A DNA stretch of 56,943 nt from Oscillospiraceae bacterium (lineage in GTDB: Bacteria; Bacillota; Clostridia; Oscillospirales; Oscillospiraceae). A program made the translations under genes and the position numbers. The stretch lies in contig JAHHRQ010000005.1 of assembly GCA_020025715.1 (NCBI GenBank), positions 1 through 56,943 of the forward strand. The letters are read 5' to 3'. Below are positions 25,043-32,286 of this stretch, piece by piece (position 1 is the first letter of the stretch; each line of letters starts with the position of its first letter). The notes under the pieces were generated by a model, which saw only the letters and a program-made list of their open reading frames with translations, was not told the origin of the DNA and did no database searches.

Positions 25043-25264
25043 TTACTCCACTTCGATCATTTCTGCATCTGCTTTGCGGACAGACAGCTCATAGCCTCTG
25101 AGGTTGAGTTCCATAGGGTCACCCAGGGGTGCTACCTTACGAACATGGATCTCAACACCTTTGGTGATACCCATATCCATAATACGCCGTTTTACGGCAC
25201 CTGTGCCGTTAAGTTTTGTAACTGTTACGGTCTCGCCTACTTTTACTTCCTTAAGCGTTCTCAT
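25043..25264 (-). CDS. feoA: FeoA-family protein (second copy)
   Basis: A 73-residue SH3-like FeoA protein. VKRRIMDMGITKGVEIHVRK (residues 24-43) and LRGYELSVRKADAEMI are the family's typical blocks. FeoA binds or stimulates FeoB. It sits between the first feoA-like gene (12 bases upstream) and feoB (47 bases downstream). GGAGAAAAT precedes the ATG. Confidence 0.92.
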   Translation of the reverse strand: MRTLKEVKVGETVTVTKLNGTGAVKRRIMDMGITKGVEIHVRKVAPLGDPMELNLRGYELSVRKADAEMIEVE

Positions 25265-25276
25265 AATTTTCTCCTC

Positions 25277-25486
25277 TCAGATCATTATTCTTGCTGCCAT
25301 GCTCTTATCAAGAGCAATGCGGCTTTCTTTCACCTGAATAATCAGGCTGCCCGCAATGGAACTTACAACTGTAACTGCTGTATCTACTACAAATCCAAGC
25401 TCAGCAAGGTGCTGACGCACTTCGTCTTTGCCGGTAATTTTTCTGATAATGTAAGTTTCTCCCTGTTTTGCCATTGTCAAAGGCAC
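25277..25486 (-). CDS. feoA: FeoA-family protein (first copy)
   Basis: A 69-residue FeoA/SH3-like protein. Family blocks are VRQHLAELGFVVDTAVTVVS (residues 23-42) and VKESRIALDKSMAARIMI at the C-terminus. It is diverged from the second copy, so the two may have distinct roles, for example a heteromeric partner of FeoB. It is the first gene of the operon, directly downstream of two DtxR/IdeR-like palindromes and a consensus promoter. Confidence 0.9.
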   Translation of the reverse strand: MPLTMAKQGETYIIRKITGKDEVRQHLAELGFVVDTAVTVVSSIAGSLIIQVKESRIALDKSMAARIMI

Positions 25487-25501
25487 AATAACATCTCCTC
25501 G

Positions 25502-25521
25502 AAGTTAGCACCGGCTAACTT
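25502..25521. promoter_or_regulatory. DtxR/IdeR-like palindrome at the first feoA leader
   Basis: AAGTTAGC and GCTAACTT flank a four-base centre. It overlaps the leader just upstream of the ribosome-binding site of the first feoA gene. Confidence 0.7.
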
Positions 25522-25534
25522 TTTTGTGGTAAAA

Positions 25535-25558
25535 AAGGGTTAGAGCTTTCTAACCCTT
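25535..25558. promoter_or_regulatory. DtxR/IdeR-like palindrome at the feo transcription start
   Basis: AAGGGTTAGA and TCTAACCCTT form ten-base perfect arms around a four-base centre. It lies about 12 bases downstream of the -10 box, placed to block initiation or early elongation when iron-loaded repressor is bound. Confidence 0.75.
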
Positions 25559-25569
25559 ATTCTTGTGTT

Positions 25570-25598
25570 ATAATATCGTAACTTTAATATTTTGTCAA
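25570..25598 (-). promoter_or_regulatory. Sigma-A promoter of the feo operon
   Basis: On the minus strand TTGACA (25598-25593) and TATTAT (25575-25570) are 17 bases apart. Two iron-box-like palindromes lie between it and the first gene. Confidence 0.85.
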
Positions 25599-25600
25599 TA

Positions 25601-25637
25601 GGCTTATTAAAAATTTTTTAACAATTTTTAATAAGCC
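25601..25637 (-). terminator. AT-rich hairpin upstream of the feo promoter
   Basis: GGCTTATTAAAAATT and its exact complement surround a seven-base loop. On the minus strand it follows the hydrolase gene by 86 bases and ends next to the feo -35 box. It probably ends the hydrolase transcript, although there is no clean T-run. Confidence 0.5.
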
Positions 25638-25723
25638 TGACCCGTTTAGTTAACATTTGCTGCAAGTCTGTACTATCGGATTTATTCTTTTTTTCAGCAG
25701 TTTCAATGTAATTAAGGCACTTT

Positions 25724-27007
25724 TTACTGCCATTCATTCCCTGTCAGATTGTAGCTCTCGGTCTTATACTCCTTTTCGTCAAACTTTCCCGTCCACAGTG
25801 ATTCAAAACATCCCAGTCGAAAACCGTATCTGCTGATAGCATCATGGCCTTCATGGAGGCAGTCTATCATCACCAGTCTGCTTCCGCTGTCCCGTATATC
25901 CCGCATAGGCTTGCAGAACAGCTCTGTTGACTGCTCGTAAAGGCAGACTATGGTTCCGGACTGTGCAAGAAGCTCCAGTTCCTCATCATTCAGATTAAAG
26001 GGTATATCCCAGTCGCAGGCATTATCCAGTGATCCCACTGCCACAGGGCATATATTATACTTATCATAATATCTTACCGCCGCTTTAAGTGCCGTTGCAC
26101 AGCCAAGGCTTGAGCCGGTAATTATAAGGTCATGAATGGTGATATTGTTTTTAACGGTGAAATAGTTGAGAATTTCAAAAGACTCGTTTATTTTATATTC
26201 CAGATTATTTATCCCCGAACCCATGTAGAAAACCATTATTGCATTTGGCTCGTAGTTTTTAAAATAGCTCTTAACCGTTTCATACTGGAGGATAAGGCCG
26301 CCGTTGCCCCCTGCAAAGTACATGGAGCATTTGGTGTTTTCGTCTATTTTCTCCGGTATATAATAGTAGAAATCCCGGGCGTAGTAAATGTCCCCTTTTT
26401 TAAGCTTAACCATATGGGTGCTTACATTCATTATATCTTTATCTGACGGCACCTGCTGAGAGCGGAAATCCATATAGGAAAGGAACTTATCGCAGTGCTT
26501 ATAATCCCCGCATTTTATAAACAGCCTCTCTGCCTCATCGTAGTTAAGCTCTGCAAGCTCGCTCTGAGCCAGTTTATACAGTCCCTCAAGGCTTTCCTCC
26601 CGAAGAACGGGGCTGTCCTCATAATCTCCCATTTCGGTGAAAATATCCAGTGCCTTTTCAAACTCGCCGGATAAAAGGCAGTATTCCCCCTCACTGTAAT
26701 CGCAGGCCTTAAGCCCCTCTTTGTCTCCGGCTTTTCTATATTCTTTTCTGGCTTTTCCAAACTCCCCCGTCTCTGTAAGCTTTTCGCCGTAGGCGCTGCG
26801 GCAAAGAGAGAGTTTTTCCTCTGAATCTTTATAGCCGCCCAGACTTTCATATAATTCCTCTGCGTCTTTGAAGTCTCCGGCATCTTCGTACCGGGCAGCT
26901 ATTCCGTAGTTCCGGTAATTATCAAATGCGCATACTCCTACTATTGTAATTACAGCAAGGGCAAAAATTACGACAATATAGATGGTTTCCCTATTTCGCA
27001 TTTTCAT
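25724..27007 (-). CDS. Membrane-anchored protein with TPR-like repeats and an alpha/beta-hydrolase domain
   Basis: A 427-residue protein. An N-terminal membrane anchor (about residues 8-28) is followed by TPR-like helical repeats with recurring GDYxDxE/GEFxKA units (residues 34-185). A C-terminal alpha/beta-hydrolase-like domain has a nucleophile elbow GSSLGCATA near 296 and a candidate catalytic His in LHEGHDAI near 383. The C-terminal part resembles accessory Sec Asp2-type hydrolases, but no other accessory Sec gene is nearby. GAGGTG lies 6 bases before the ATG. It is divergent from the secreted repeat protein at 27160. Substrate is unknown; an envelope esterase is a reasonable guess. Confidence 0.7.
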   Translation of the reverse strand: MKMRNRETIYIVVIFALAVITIVGVCAFDNYRNYGIAARYEDAGDFKDAEELYESLGGYKDSEEKLSLCRSAYGEKLTETGEFGKARKEYRKAGDKEGLKACDYSEGEYCLLSGEFEKALDIFTEMGDYEDSPVLREESLEGLYKLAQSELAELNYDEAERLFIKCGDYKHCDKFLSYMDFRSQQVPSDKDIMNVSTHMVKLKKGDIYYARDFYYYIPEKIDENTKCSMYFAGGNGGLILQYETVKSYFKNYEPNAIMVFYMGSGINNLEYKINESFEILNYFTVKNNITIHDLIITGSSLGCATALKAAVRYYDKYNICPVAVGSLDNACDWDIPFNLNDEELELLAQSGTIVCLYEQSTELFCKPMRDIRDSGSRLVMIDCLHEGHDAISRYGFRLGCFESLWTGKFDEKEYKTESYNLTGNEWQ

Positions 27008-27087
27008 AATATCACCTCATAATTTTATATCTTACCATAGTTTTTCAGATAATGGTACTGTTATAAAAATGTTTATCCATAAATCTC

Positions 27088-27116
27088 TTTACTTTGCAGG
27101 CGGGAGGATATATAAT
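27088..27116 (+). promoter_or_regulatory. Promoter of the heptad-repeat secreted protein
   Basis: TTTACT at 27088 and TATAAT at 27111-27116 are 17 bases apart, 44 bases upstream of the ATG. Confidence 0.65.
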
Positions 27117-27159
27117 GTTTGCAGGTTTACATAAAATCTTTTGAAAGAAGGAATACGGA

Positions 27160-28413
27160 ATGCAAAAAAGAACTAAGCTCTGGGCCATTATGCTGAGTAT
27201 TGTGCTGCTGCTTTCTCTGCTCACTGCCACAGCTCTGGCCGCACCTTTAAATACAACTATCTCCACAGAAAACGGAGAGTCGGCAAATCCCGACGCAAGC
27301 CCTGCCCCCACGGAGGCAGTCCCCCAGAAGGAGAACGTCCCCGCAAAGAAAAGCCCCGAAATGATTTTCGTTGAAGAGGGCGAAACCCACTACGCAAAGC
27401 CCGACAGTGTGGTTTTCAATAACGGCGGCATTGTTTATAATAACGGCGCTGTCGTATATAACAACACCGGCACCGTCTACAACAATTCCGGCACCGCATA
27501 CAACAACACCGGAACCGTTTATGCAAACTCCGGCACTGTTTATAATAACTCCGGCGTAGTTTTCAACAACGGCGCCGAAATCTTCTCTCAGGACGGCGAA
27601 ATCCGGGATATTGCCATGTCCGGCGCATATAAAATCAATCTCCCCAACAGTCTGAGAGCCTATGTTAATATTGAAAATGCAATCGACGGTGAGGACGTTT
27701 ATGTTAAGGAAGGCGAAAGCCTTGAATTCACTCCCAAAGATGGTTACACCATTGTTTCCGCTGACATCAGCTCCGGCGATGTGGCAGTAAACAAGGTTGG
27801 AAAGTACACCATTTCAAATCTCACCGAGGATGCAGACCTGCTGTTGGAAATTAAGCCCCAGCCCCCTGTTATGAGCCTTGAAAGCGGCAGCTACTTCTCC
27901 GCTCAGAAGCTTACAATAAGCGCCGGTGAAAACGCCGAGATTTATTACACCACCGACGGCAGCGAGCCTGACGAAACCAGCCCCAAATACTCCGAGCCTA
28001 TTAAAATCGATGAAAGCACTGTTGTAAACGCAGTTGCCGTAAGCAAGGGCCTTGAAGTCAGCGATATGAGCAGCGCCAATATCGGAATTCTGGAAATCAC
28101 CGTTCCCGAATTTGAAAAGCAGACTGAGGGCTATCCGGTATCCGACCCCAGCCCCATAGTTGTCATAAACTCCGGCAGCATTGAGGCAGAGATTGCAAAC
28201 GCCGAAATTGAGGGCGATGATGCCGCAAACTTCATCCTCAACCACCACTCCGGCCAGAAAGTTCCCGCAGGAAGAACCATGGATGATTACTGGACTATCC
28301 GTCCCGAGGGCGGACTTAAGGCCGGCAACTACAACGCCAAGCTTATTTTCACCACTGCAAACGGTGAACAGGCTGAATTCAAGCTCAGCTTTAAGGTTGA
28401 AGCAGCTAAGTAA
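27160..28413 (+). CDS. Secreted Asn-rich heptad-repeat protein with chitobiase-like C-terminal domain
   Basis: A 417-residue exported protein. It has a signal peptide (residues 1-27, cut after ATALA) and a low-complexity linker. Nine heptads of the form VYNNxGT follow at residues 85-147, then a domain of about 80 residues, a chitobiase/beta-hexosaminidase C-terminal-like module at about 238-312 (IYYTTDGSEPDETSPKYSEP), and a terminal Ig-like module. There is no sortase motif, membrane anchor or S-layer domain, so the protein may be released or held non-covalently. GAAAGAAGG precedes the ATG. The heptads would suit a regular beta-solenoid with Asn ladders. Function is unknown; surface adhesion or carbohydrate binding is inference. 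Confidence 0.75.
   Translation: MQKRTKLWAIMLSIVLLLSLLTATALAAPLNTTISTENGESANPDASPAPTEAVPQKENVPAKKSPEMIFVEEGETHYAKPDSVVFNNGGIVYNNGAVVYNNTGTVYNNSGTAYNNTGTVYANSGTVYNNSGVVFNNGAEIFSQDGEIRDIAMSGAYKINLPNSLRAYVNIENAIDGEDVYVKEGESLEFTPKDGYTIVSADISSGDVAVNKVGKYTISNLTEDADLLLEIKPQPPVMSLESGSYFSAQKLTISAGENAEIYYTTDGSEPDETSPKYSEPIKIDESTVVNAVAVSKGLEVSDMSSANIGILEITVPEFEKQTEGYPVSDPSPIVVINSGSIEAEIANAEIEGDDAANFILNHHSGQKVPAGRTMDDYWTIRPEGGLKAGNYNAKLIFTTANGEQAEFKLSFKVEAAK
27412..27600 (+). repeat. Nine tandem 21-base repeats encoding VYNNxGT heptads
   Basis: Each unit encodes hydrophobic-aromatic-Asn-Asn-x-Gly-x. Units 2-7 are nearly identical in protein while synonymous codons vary, so the heptad is kept by selection rather than by recent duplication alone. 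The outer units are degenerate. Confidence 0.9.
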
Positions 28414-28422
28414 ATAAAGCAG

Positions 28423-28457
28423 AAAAGACCTGAACTTTCGTTCAGGTCTTTTTTTAT
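28423..28457 (+). terminator. Bidirectional terminator
   Basis: AAAAGACCTGAA pairs with TTCAGGTCTTTT around a six-base loop and is followed by Ts. It lies between the convergent repeat-protein gene and threonine aldolase gene. Confidence 0.92.
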
Positions 28458-29482
28458 TACAGATTTCTTATAAGCTCCTGCAAATCCTCTTCCTTTGTGG
28501 CCCAGCTGGTCACAAAGCGGACTGCAATATGCTCGCTGTCTATCTTTTCCCACACACTGAACGCCGCTATTTTGCTCAGGCGTTCAAGCTGCTCAGGGCT
28601 TAAAATTACAAACTGCTGGTTTGTGGGGGAATCTATATATAATGTGTAGCCCTTGCGGATAAATGCCTCTTTCAGCTCCATAGCACACTTCATGGCGTGG
28701 CGGCTGATTTCCAGATACAGATCATCGGTAAAGAGTGCATCAAACTGCATTCCTACAAGTCTGCCCTTGGCAAGCATTGCGCCCTGCTGTTTGGTCATGG
28801 TCACAAAGCCTTTAGGCATATTGTTTTTGGTAAACACCAGAGCTTCGCCGCAGAGAGCACCCACCTTAGTACCGCCTATATAGAAAACATCGCACAACTC
28901 CACAATATCTTCAATGGTAAGGTCGCTTTCATTGCTTACAAGACCGTAGCCCAGCCGTGCGCCGTCCATATAGAGAGGCATATCGTATTTACGGCATACA
29001 TCCGACAGTTTTTTAAGCTCTGCCTTAGAGTACAATGTACCCAGCTCTGAGGGGTGGGAAATGTACACCATGCCGGGAATACTCATATGGTCGTGGGTAT
29101 CATCCCCGTAAAACTTTTCCATGTACTCCTCCAGATCATCACCGCTGACCTTGCCGTTTACGGAGGGCAGGGTAATAACCTTGTGGCCTGAATACTCTAT
29201 GGCTCCGGCTTCATGGACATTTATATGTCCCGTTTCCGCCGCAATCACAGCCTCGTAGCGTCTGAGCATAGTTGAGATTGTGAGAAGATTTGTCTGGGTT
29301 CCGCCGGTAAGGAACTGCACCTGCAAATCATCACGGCCGCAAAACTTTTTAACCTTCCGTTTTGCTTCCTCGCAGTATTCATCCTCGCCGTAGCCGGGGA
29401 GAGAAATCATATTAAGTTCGTTCAGTCTCCGGAGCACTTTGGGGTGTGCGCCCTCGGTATAATCGCTTAGAAATGACAGCAT
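28457..29482 (-). CDS. ltaE: Low-specificity L-threonine aldolase
   Basis: A 341-residue PLP enzyme of the beta-eliminating lyase fold. The start (FLSDYTEGAHPKVLRRLNEL) and the PLP-lysine site YIGGTKVGALCGEAL, with the Lys near residue 202, match threonine aldolases, which split threonine or allo-threonine into glycine and acetaldehyde. The length is normal. AAAGGA lies 9 bases before the ATG. It follows a MocR-type regulator by 55 bases on the same strand, so the two may share a transcript, and the regulator could control PLP or amino-acid metabolism including this gene. Confidence 0.9.
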   Translation of the reverse strand: MLSFLSDYTEGAHPKVLRRLNELNMISLPGYGEDEYCEEAKRKVKKFCGRDDLQVQFLTGGTQTNLLTISTMLRRYEAVIAAETGHINVHEAGAIEYSGHKVITLPSVNGKVSGDDLEEYMEKFYGDDTHDHMSIPGMVYISHPSELGTLYSKAELKKLSDVCRKYDMPLYMDGARLGYGLVSNESDLTIEDIVELCDVFYIGGTKVGALCGEALVFTKNNMPKGFVTMTKQQGAMLAKGRLVGMQFDALFTDDLYLEISRHAMKCAMELKEAFIRKGYTLYIDSPTNQQFVILSPEQLERLSKIAAFSVWEKIDSEHIAVRFVTSWATKEEDLQELIRNL

Positions 29483-29537
29483 GACAGGAATTCCTTTCTT
29501 TTAGTTATTAGCAGTTTAAACCGAAAGAGCAAGAATT

Positions 29538-30614
29538 TCAAGTCCGATTTTGCCGCTGTTTTCTTTTCCTACGGTTTACATAACGCTCCATGTGACCCTC
29601 GTTTATAAACTCTGCCAGCACATACTGGTCGTATACAGGCACAGTGCACGAATAGAAATTAAGCTTTTTGTTGTATTCCTCCATAAGAGCATGGGGAAGA
29701 AGCATGTAGCCGGTGCGGACGGAGGGGGCAATAAGCTTTGAAAAGCTGTTTAGATATATAACCCGCTCCGGCGCTATGGAAAAGATAGTCTCTATCTGTC
29801 CCCCGCTGGTTGCAAACTCCGCGTCGTAATCGTCTTCAACTATATAGCTGCCCTGTTTTTCCGCCCATGCCGCGTACTCCCGCCGCTTTGCCGCCGTTGC
29901 GGTAACGCCGCTGGGGTAGCTGTGAAAGGGGGTCACATGGAGCACTCCGGCGGTGCAGCATTCAAGCTCCTGAGACAAAATTCCGTCCCCGCCTAAGGTG
30001 AGCATCCGGCACTTTGCGCCGTTTGCCTCATACACCCGCCGTATTTTCTCATATGAGGGATTTTCAAGGGCAAAGAGCTTTTCTCTGCCTAAAAGCTGTA
30101 CAACTATGGAATATAAATATTCAGAGCCTGAACCGATGATTATCCGCTCCGGCTCAACTTTAAGGCCTCGGCTTCGCTGTAAATAACCGGAGATTGCCGC
30201 TCTTAACTCCATGCAGCCGCAGTTTGGGGATTTTATAAGAATCTGTCTGTCGTAGTCGCTGAGTACCTTACGCATGGTTCGGGCGTAGACGCTGAACGGA
30301 AAATCCTCCATAGGCTTTAATTCTGCGCTCATGTCGGAAACTGCCGCTCTTTTCGTGACTTCACCTGTTTTATATCCCCCGAAATCCACATAATGCCCGC
30401 TCCGCTCACGGGTGCTTATATATCCCTCGTCAGAGAGCAGCTCATAAGTGTGTTCAACGGTTATGACACTGATACCAAGCTCGGAGGCAGTAAAGCGCTT
30501 TGAGGGGAGCTTGTCCCCGGGCTTCAAGGTGCCGTCGGTTATGTCCTGCCGTATCTGCCGGTATAATTGCAGGTAGGCGGGAGTTTTGCTTTCCTTATCT
30601 ATAATATATTTCAT
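29538..30614 (-). CDS. MocR-type GntR regulator with truncated aminotransferase domain
   Basis: A 358-residue protein. A GntR winged helix (residues 8-75) includes LPSKRFTASELGISVITVEH. An aminotransferase-like domain follows from about residue 110, with PLP-lysine motif YLNSFSKLIAPSVRTGYM near residue 285. MocR proteins usually have 450-500 residues. This one stops right after the GHMERYVNRRKRK helix, so about 90-110 residues of the small aminotransferase domain are missing. The downstream sequence in other frames does not obviously restore it, so a deletion rather than a simple frameshift is likely. It may be a decayed regulator or a short functional variant. An exact direct-repeat operator covers its start and promoter. 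Confidence 0.8.
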   Translation of the reverse strand: MKYIIDKESKTPAYLQLYRQIRQDITDGTLKPGDKLPSKRFTASELGISVITVEHTYELLSDEGYISTRERSGHYVDFGGYKTGEVTKRAAVSDMSAELKPMEDFPFSVYARTMRKVLSDYDRQILIKSPNCGCMELRAAISGYLQRSRGLKVEPERIIIGSGSEYLYSIVVQLLGREKLFALENPSYEKIRRVYEANGAKCRMLTLGGDGILSQELECCTAGVLHVTPFHSYPSGVTATAAKRREYAAWAEKQGSYIVEDDYDAEFATSGGQIETIFSIAPERVIYLNSFSKLIAPSVRTGYMLLPHALMEEYNKKLNFYSCTVPVYDQYVLAEFINEGHMERYVNRRKRKQRQNRT

Positions 30615-30657
30615 CTGGTACTATCCTTTTATAACAATTTGTTCATCTAATACTATC
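30610..30657. repeat. Direct-repeat operator of the MocR regulator
   Basis: Two 16-base direct repeats, TTCATCTGGTACTATC (30610-30625) and TTCATCTAATACTATC (30642-30657), match at 14 of 16 positions with a 32-base period, three DNA turns. One overlaps the start codon, the other the -10 box. Direct-repeat operators are characteristic of MocR regulators such as GabR and PdxR. Confidence 0.8.
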
Positions 30658-30679
30658 AGATTTCAAGGTTTCAAGTCAA
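30650..30679 (-). promoter_or_regulatory. Candidate promoter of the MocR gene
   Basis: On the minus strand TTGACT (30679-30674) and TAGTAT (30655-30650) are 18 bases apart. The -10 lies inside one operator repeat. Confidence 0.55.
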
Positions 30680-30682
30680 TAA

Positions 30683-30706
30683 AAAAGCTCCCCTGAGGGA
30701 GCTTTT
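30683..30706 (-). terminator. Terminator after the second sigma/anti-sigma operon
   Basis: AAAAGCTCCC pairs with GGGAGCTTTT around a CTGA loop, with a T-run on the minus strand. It lies 14 bases after the anti-sigma-like gene. Confidence 0.9.
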
Positions 30707-30719
30707 CGGTGTGTTTAAA

Positions 30720-31631
30720 TTATCCTCTGCCTAAGTCAATTATACATATGTTGCTTCTCGGTGTTCCAGCAGGTTCAGGTTCATACGGAGTGCCGCTCTC
30801 CCTCACCTCAATATTTCGGGCTATTTTTTCAAGAGTTTCCATATCTGCCGCTCCGGCTACCCGTACAAAGTAACCCGTTGTTTCATCAAACATGAACACA
30901 TAGTTTATAATCCTATCATAATGCAAAAGTTTTTTATAATCAGAGCTTACCATCAGCACATGCCGGTTGTCCCAGTCCTCCTCTTTTTCCACGGTTACCT
31001 CTCCCTGCAAAACATATGTCATATTATTCAGAGGAGTACTCACACCAACGGAATAAAGAATCTCACTTTCATCCGGTTTATATTGGGCACCATTTGCAAG
31101 CGGGTCATAAGTCACAGATGAGGTCCATGTTTCCATTTTAATTCCGTCATCCGTTTCAGAATATTCCAGTTTGTCTATATCGGCAAAGGCTTCTCCACCG
31201 CAGATATGTGCCTCATTTGGCAGACGAGGCAGCCAGTTTGCACGCAGTTCAGGCTGATTAGTATTATGATTATCAGCGCCGTTAAAATCAAACGTCATTC
31301 CGGCGTTTGGATACGCTGCCTTAACTTCACTCCATGTCTCTCCGTCGCCATTGAGAACATACACTATACCGCCGATTTTTTCGCCCTCCTGTACCTTTTT
31401 ATTGTTCATTGTATAATTTGATGCTGCCAGACCCGTAACTGTCAACAGTGCTGTTATTGCCGCCGCAATAAGGGCAATGCGGAGTGGGGTTCTCTTTCTG
31501 ACTTTCTTTTCTTCTATTCCGATTTTTCGGAAAACATCGTCTTTTATTCTTTCGCTCAGTTCCCTGTCCTCCCTGACTTCCGGCATTTGGGGGGAGAGAT
31601 AGGTGCTTATATCAGAGATATGTATTTTCAT
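30720..31631 (-). CDS. Probable transmembrane anti-sigma factor with DUF4367-like outer domain
   Basis: A 303-residue protein. It has a cytoplasmic N-terminal part (residues 1-45), one membrane span (about 48-70), and an outer domain whose end (YVFMFDETTGYFVRV, then METLEKIARNIEV) resembles DUF4367 modules found in sporulation or sigma-regulation proteins. No zinc motif is seen in the N-terminal part, unlike the first anti-sigma gene in this window. The ATG at 31631 has AAAGGA 7 bases upstream and is preferred over TTG 31637. It overlaps the ECF sigma gene, which is the main evidence for its role. Confidence 0.7.
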   Translation of the reverse strand: MKIHISDISTYLSPQMPEVREDRELSERIKDDVFRKIGIEEKKVRKRTPLRIALIAAAITALLTVTGLAASNYTMNNKKVQEGEKIGGIVYVLNGDGETWSEVKAAYPNAGMTFDFNGADNHNTNQPELRANWLPRLPNEAHICGGEAFADIDKLEYSETDDGIKMETWTSSVTYDPLANGAQYKPDESEILYSVGVSTPLNNMTYVLQGEVTVEKEEDWDNRHVLMVSSDYKKLLHYDRIINYVFMFDETTGYFVRVAGAADMETLEKIARNIEVRESGTPYEPEPAGTPRSNICIIDLGRG

Positions 31632-32202
31632 ATTCAAATCCTTTCCCCTCTAAATATTCTTTCAGCTTCTCCCGTCCCCGGCTCAGCTTTGAGCGCACGG
31701 TGGAGGCGTTTATTCCCATGGTGTGTGATATATCCTCGGTTTTTTCGTAGAGGAAATAGTGGCGTTTAAATATCTCCCTGTCAGGTTCGGGGAGAGTCTC
31801 CACCGCATCCCTTGCTGCGCCGGAAAGCTCGCTCTTTATAATTTCCGCCTCCGGCTGGGGACAGTCGGCTACTATATAATCATCTTCAAGTGGCAGAACT
31901 ATGCGGAGTGCCCGAAGCCTGTCCAAGGTTTTATTTCTGGCTATTGCGCCTATATACTGCTTTAAGCCCACGTCTTTAAGCTTTTCCCTGCTGTACCACA
32001 GCGAAACAAAGCTGTCGGATACAGTTTCTTCAATGTCTTCCCTGTTGAGACTGCCGCCGGAGATTTTGGAAACTACGGCAAAGGCATAGGCACTGTACCG
32101 GTCTATGCAGATGCTCAGCGCCTCCGTGTCACCGGAGCGCAGCCTTTCCATGAGATTTTTCTCGGTCACTTCTTTCACCTGCTTTTTTCTTGTGTTCGGC
32201 AT
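31612..32202 (-). CDS. ECF-type RNA polymerase sigma factor
   Basis: A 196-residue sigma factor. Region 2 lies at about residues 18-95 (NREDIEETVSDSFVSLWYSR) and region 4 at about 130-185 (EDISHTMGINASTVRSKLSR, the helix-turn-helix). GAGGAGGGA lies 7 bases before the ATG at 32202. The 3' end overlaps the membrane anti-sigma-like gene by 20 bases, giving a coupled sigma/anti-sigma pair. It is not closely similar to the first ECF gene at 69-557. The regulon is unknown. Confidence 0.9.
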   Translation of the reverse strand: MPNTRKKQVKEVTEKNLMERLRSGDTEALSICIDRYSAYAFAVVSKISGGSLNREDIEETVSDSFVSLWYSREKLKDVGLKQYIGAIARNKTLDRLRALRIVLPLEDDYIVADCPQPEAEIIKSELSGAARDAVETLPEPDREIFKRHYFLYEKTEDISHTMGINASTVRSKLSRGREKLKEYLEGKGFEYENTYL

Positions 32203-32250
32203 CTGTTTCCCTCCTCACCTATAATAACGCAGAGAGGAATATTTTTGTTG

Positions 32251-32285
32251 CACAAAAATAAAAACTCCCCTTTCGGGGAGCTTTT
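32251..32285 (-). terminator. Terminator of the spoVFAB operon
   Basis: On the minus strand GCTCCCC pairs with GGGGAG(T) around GAAA and is followed by TTTTTATTTTTG. It starts 2 bases after the spoVFB stop. Confidence 0.88.
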
Positions 32286-32286
32286 T

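Noticed and set aside
25655..25685. A third MocR half-site near the hydrolase end (similar to GATAGTA-AGA)
   Set aside because: It is a single partial match with no second copy 32 bases away, so it is probably chance.
27412..27600. A CRISPR array or recent tandem duplication
   Set aside because: The 21-base units are in frame, differ mostly at synonymous positions and have no spacers; they are protein heptads.
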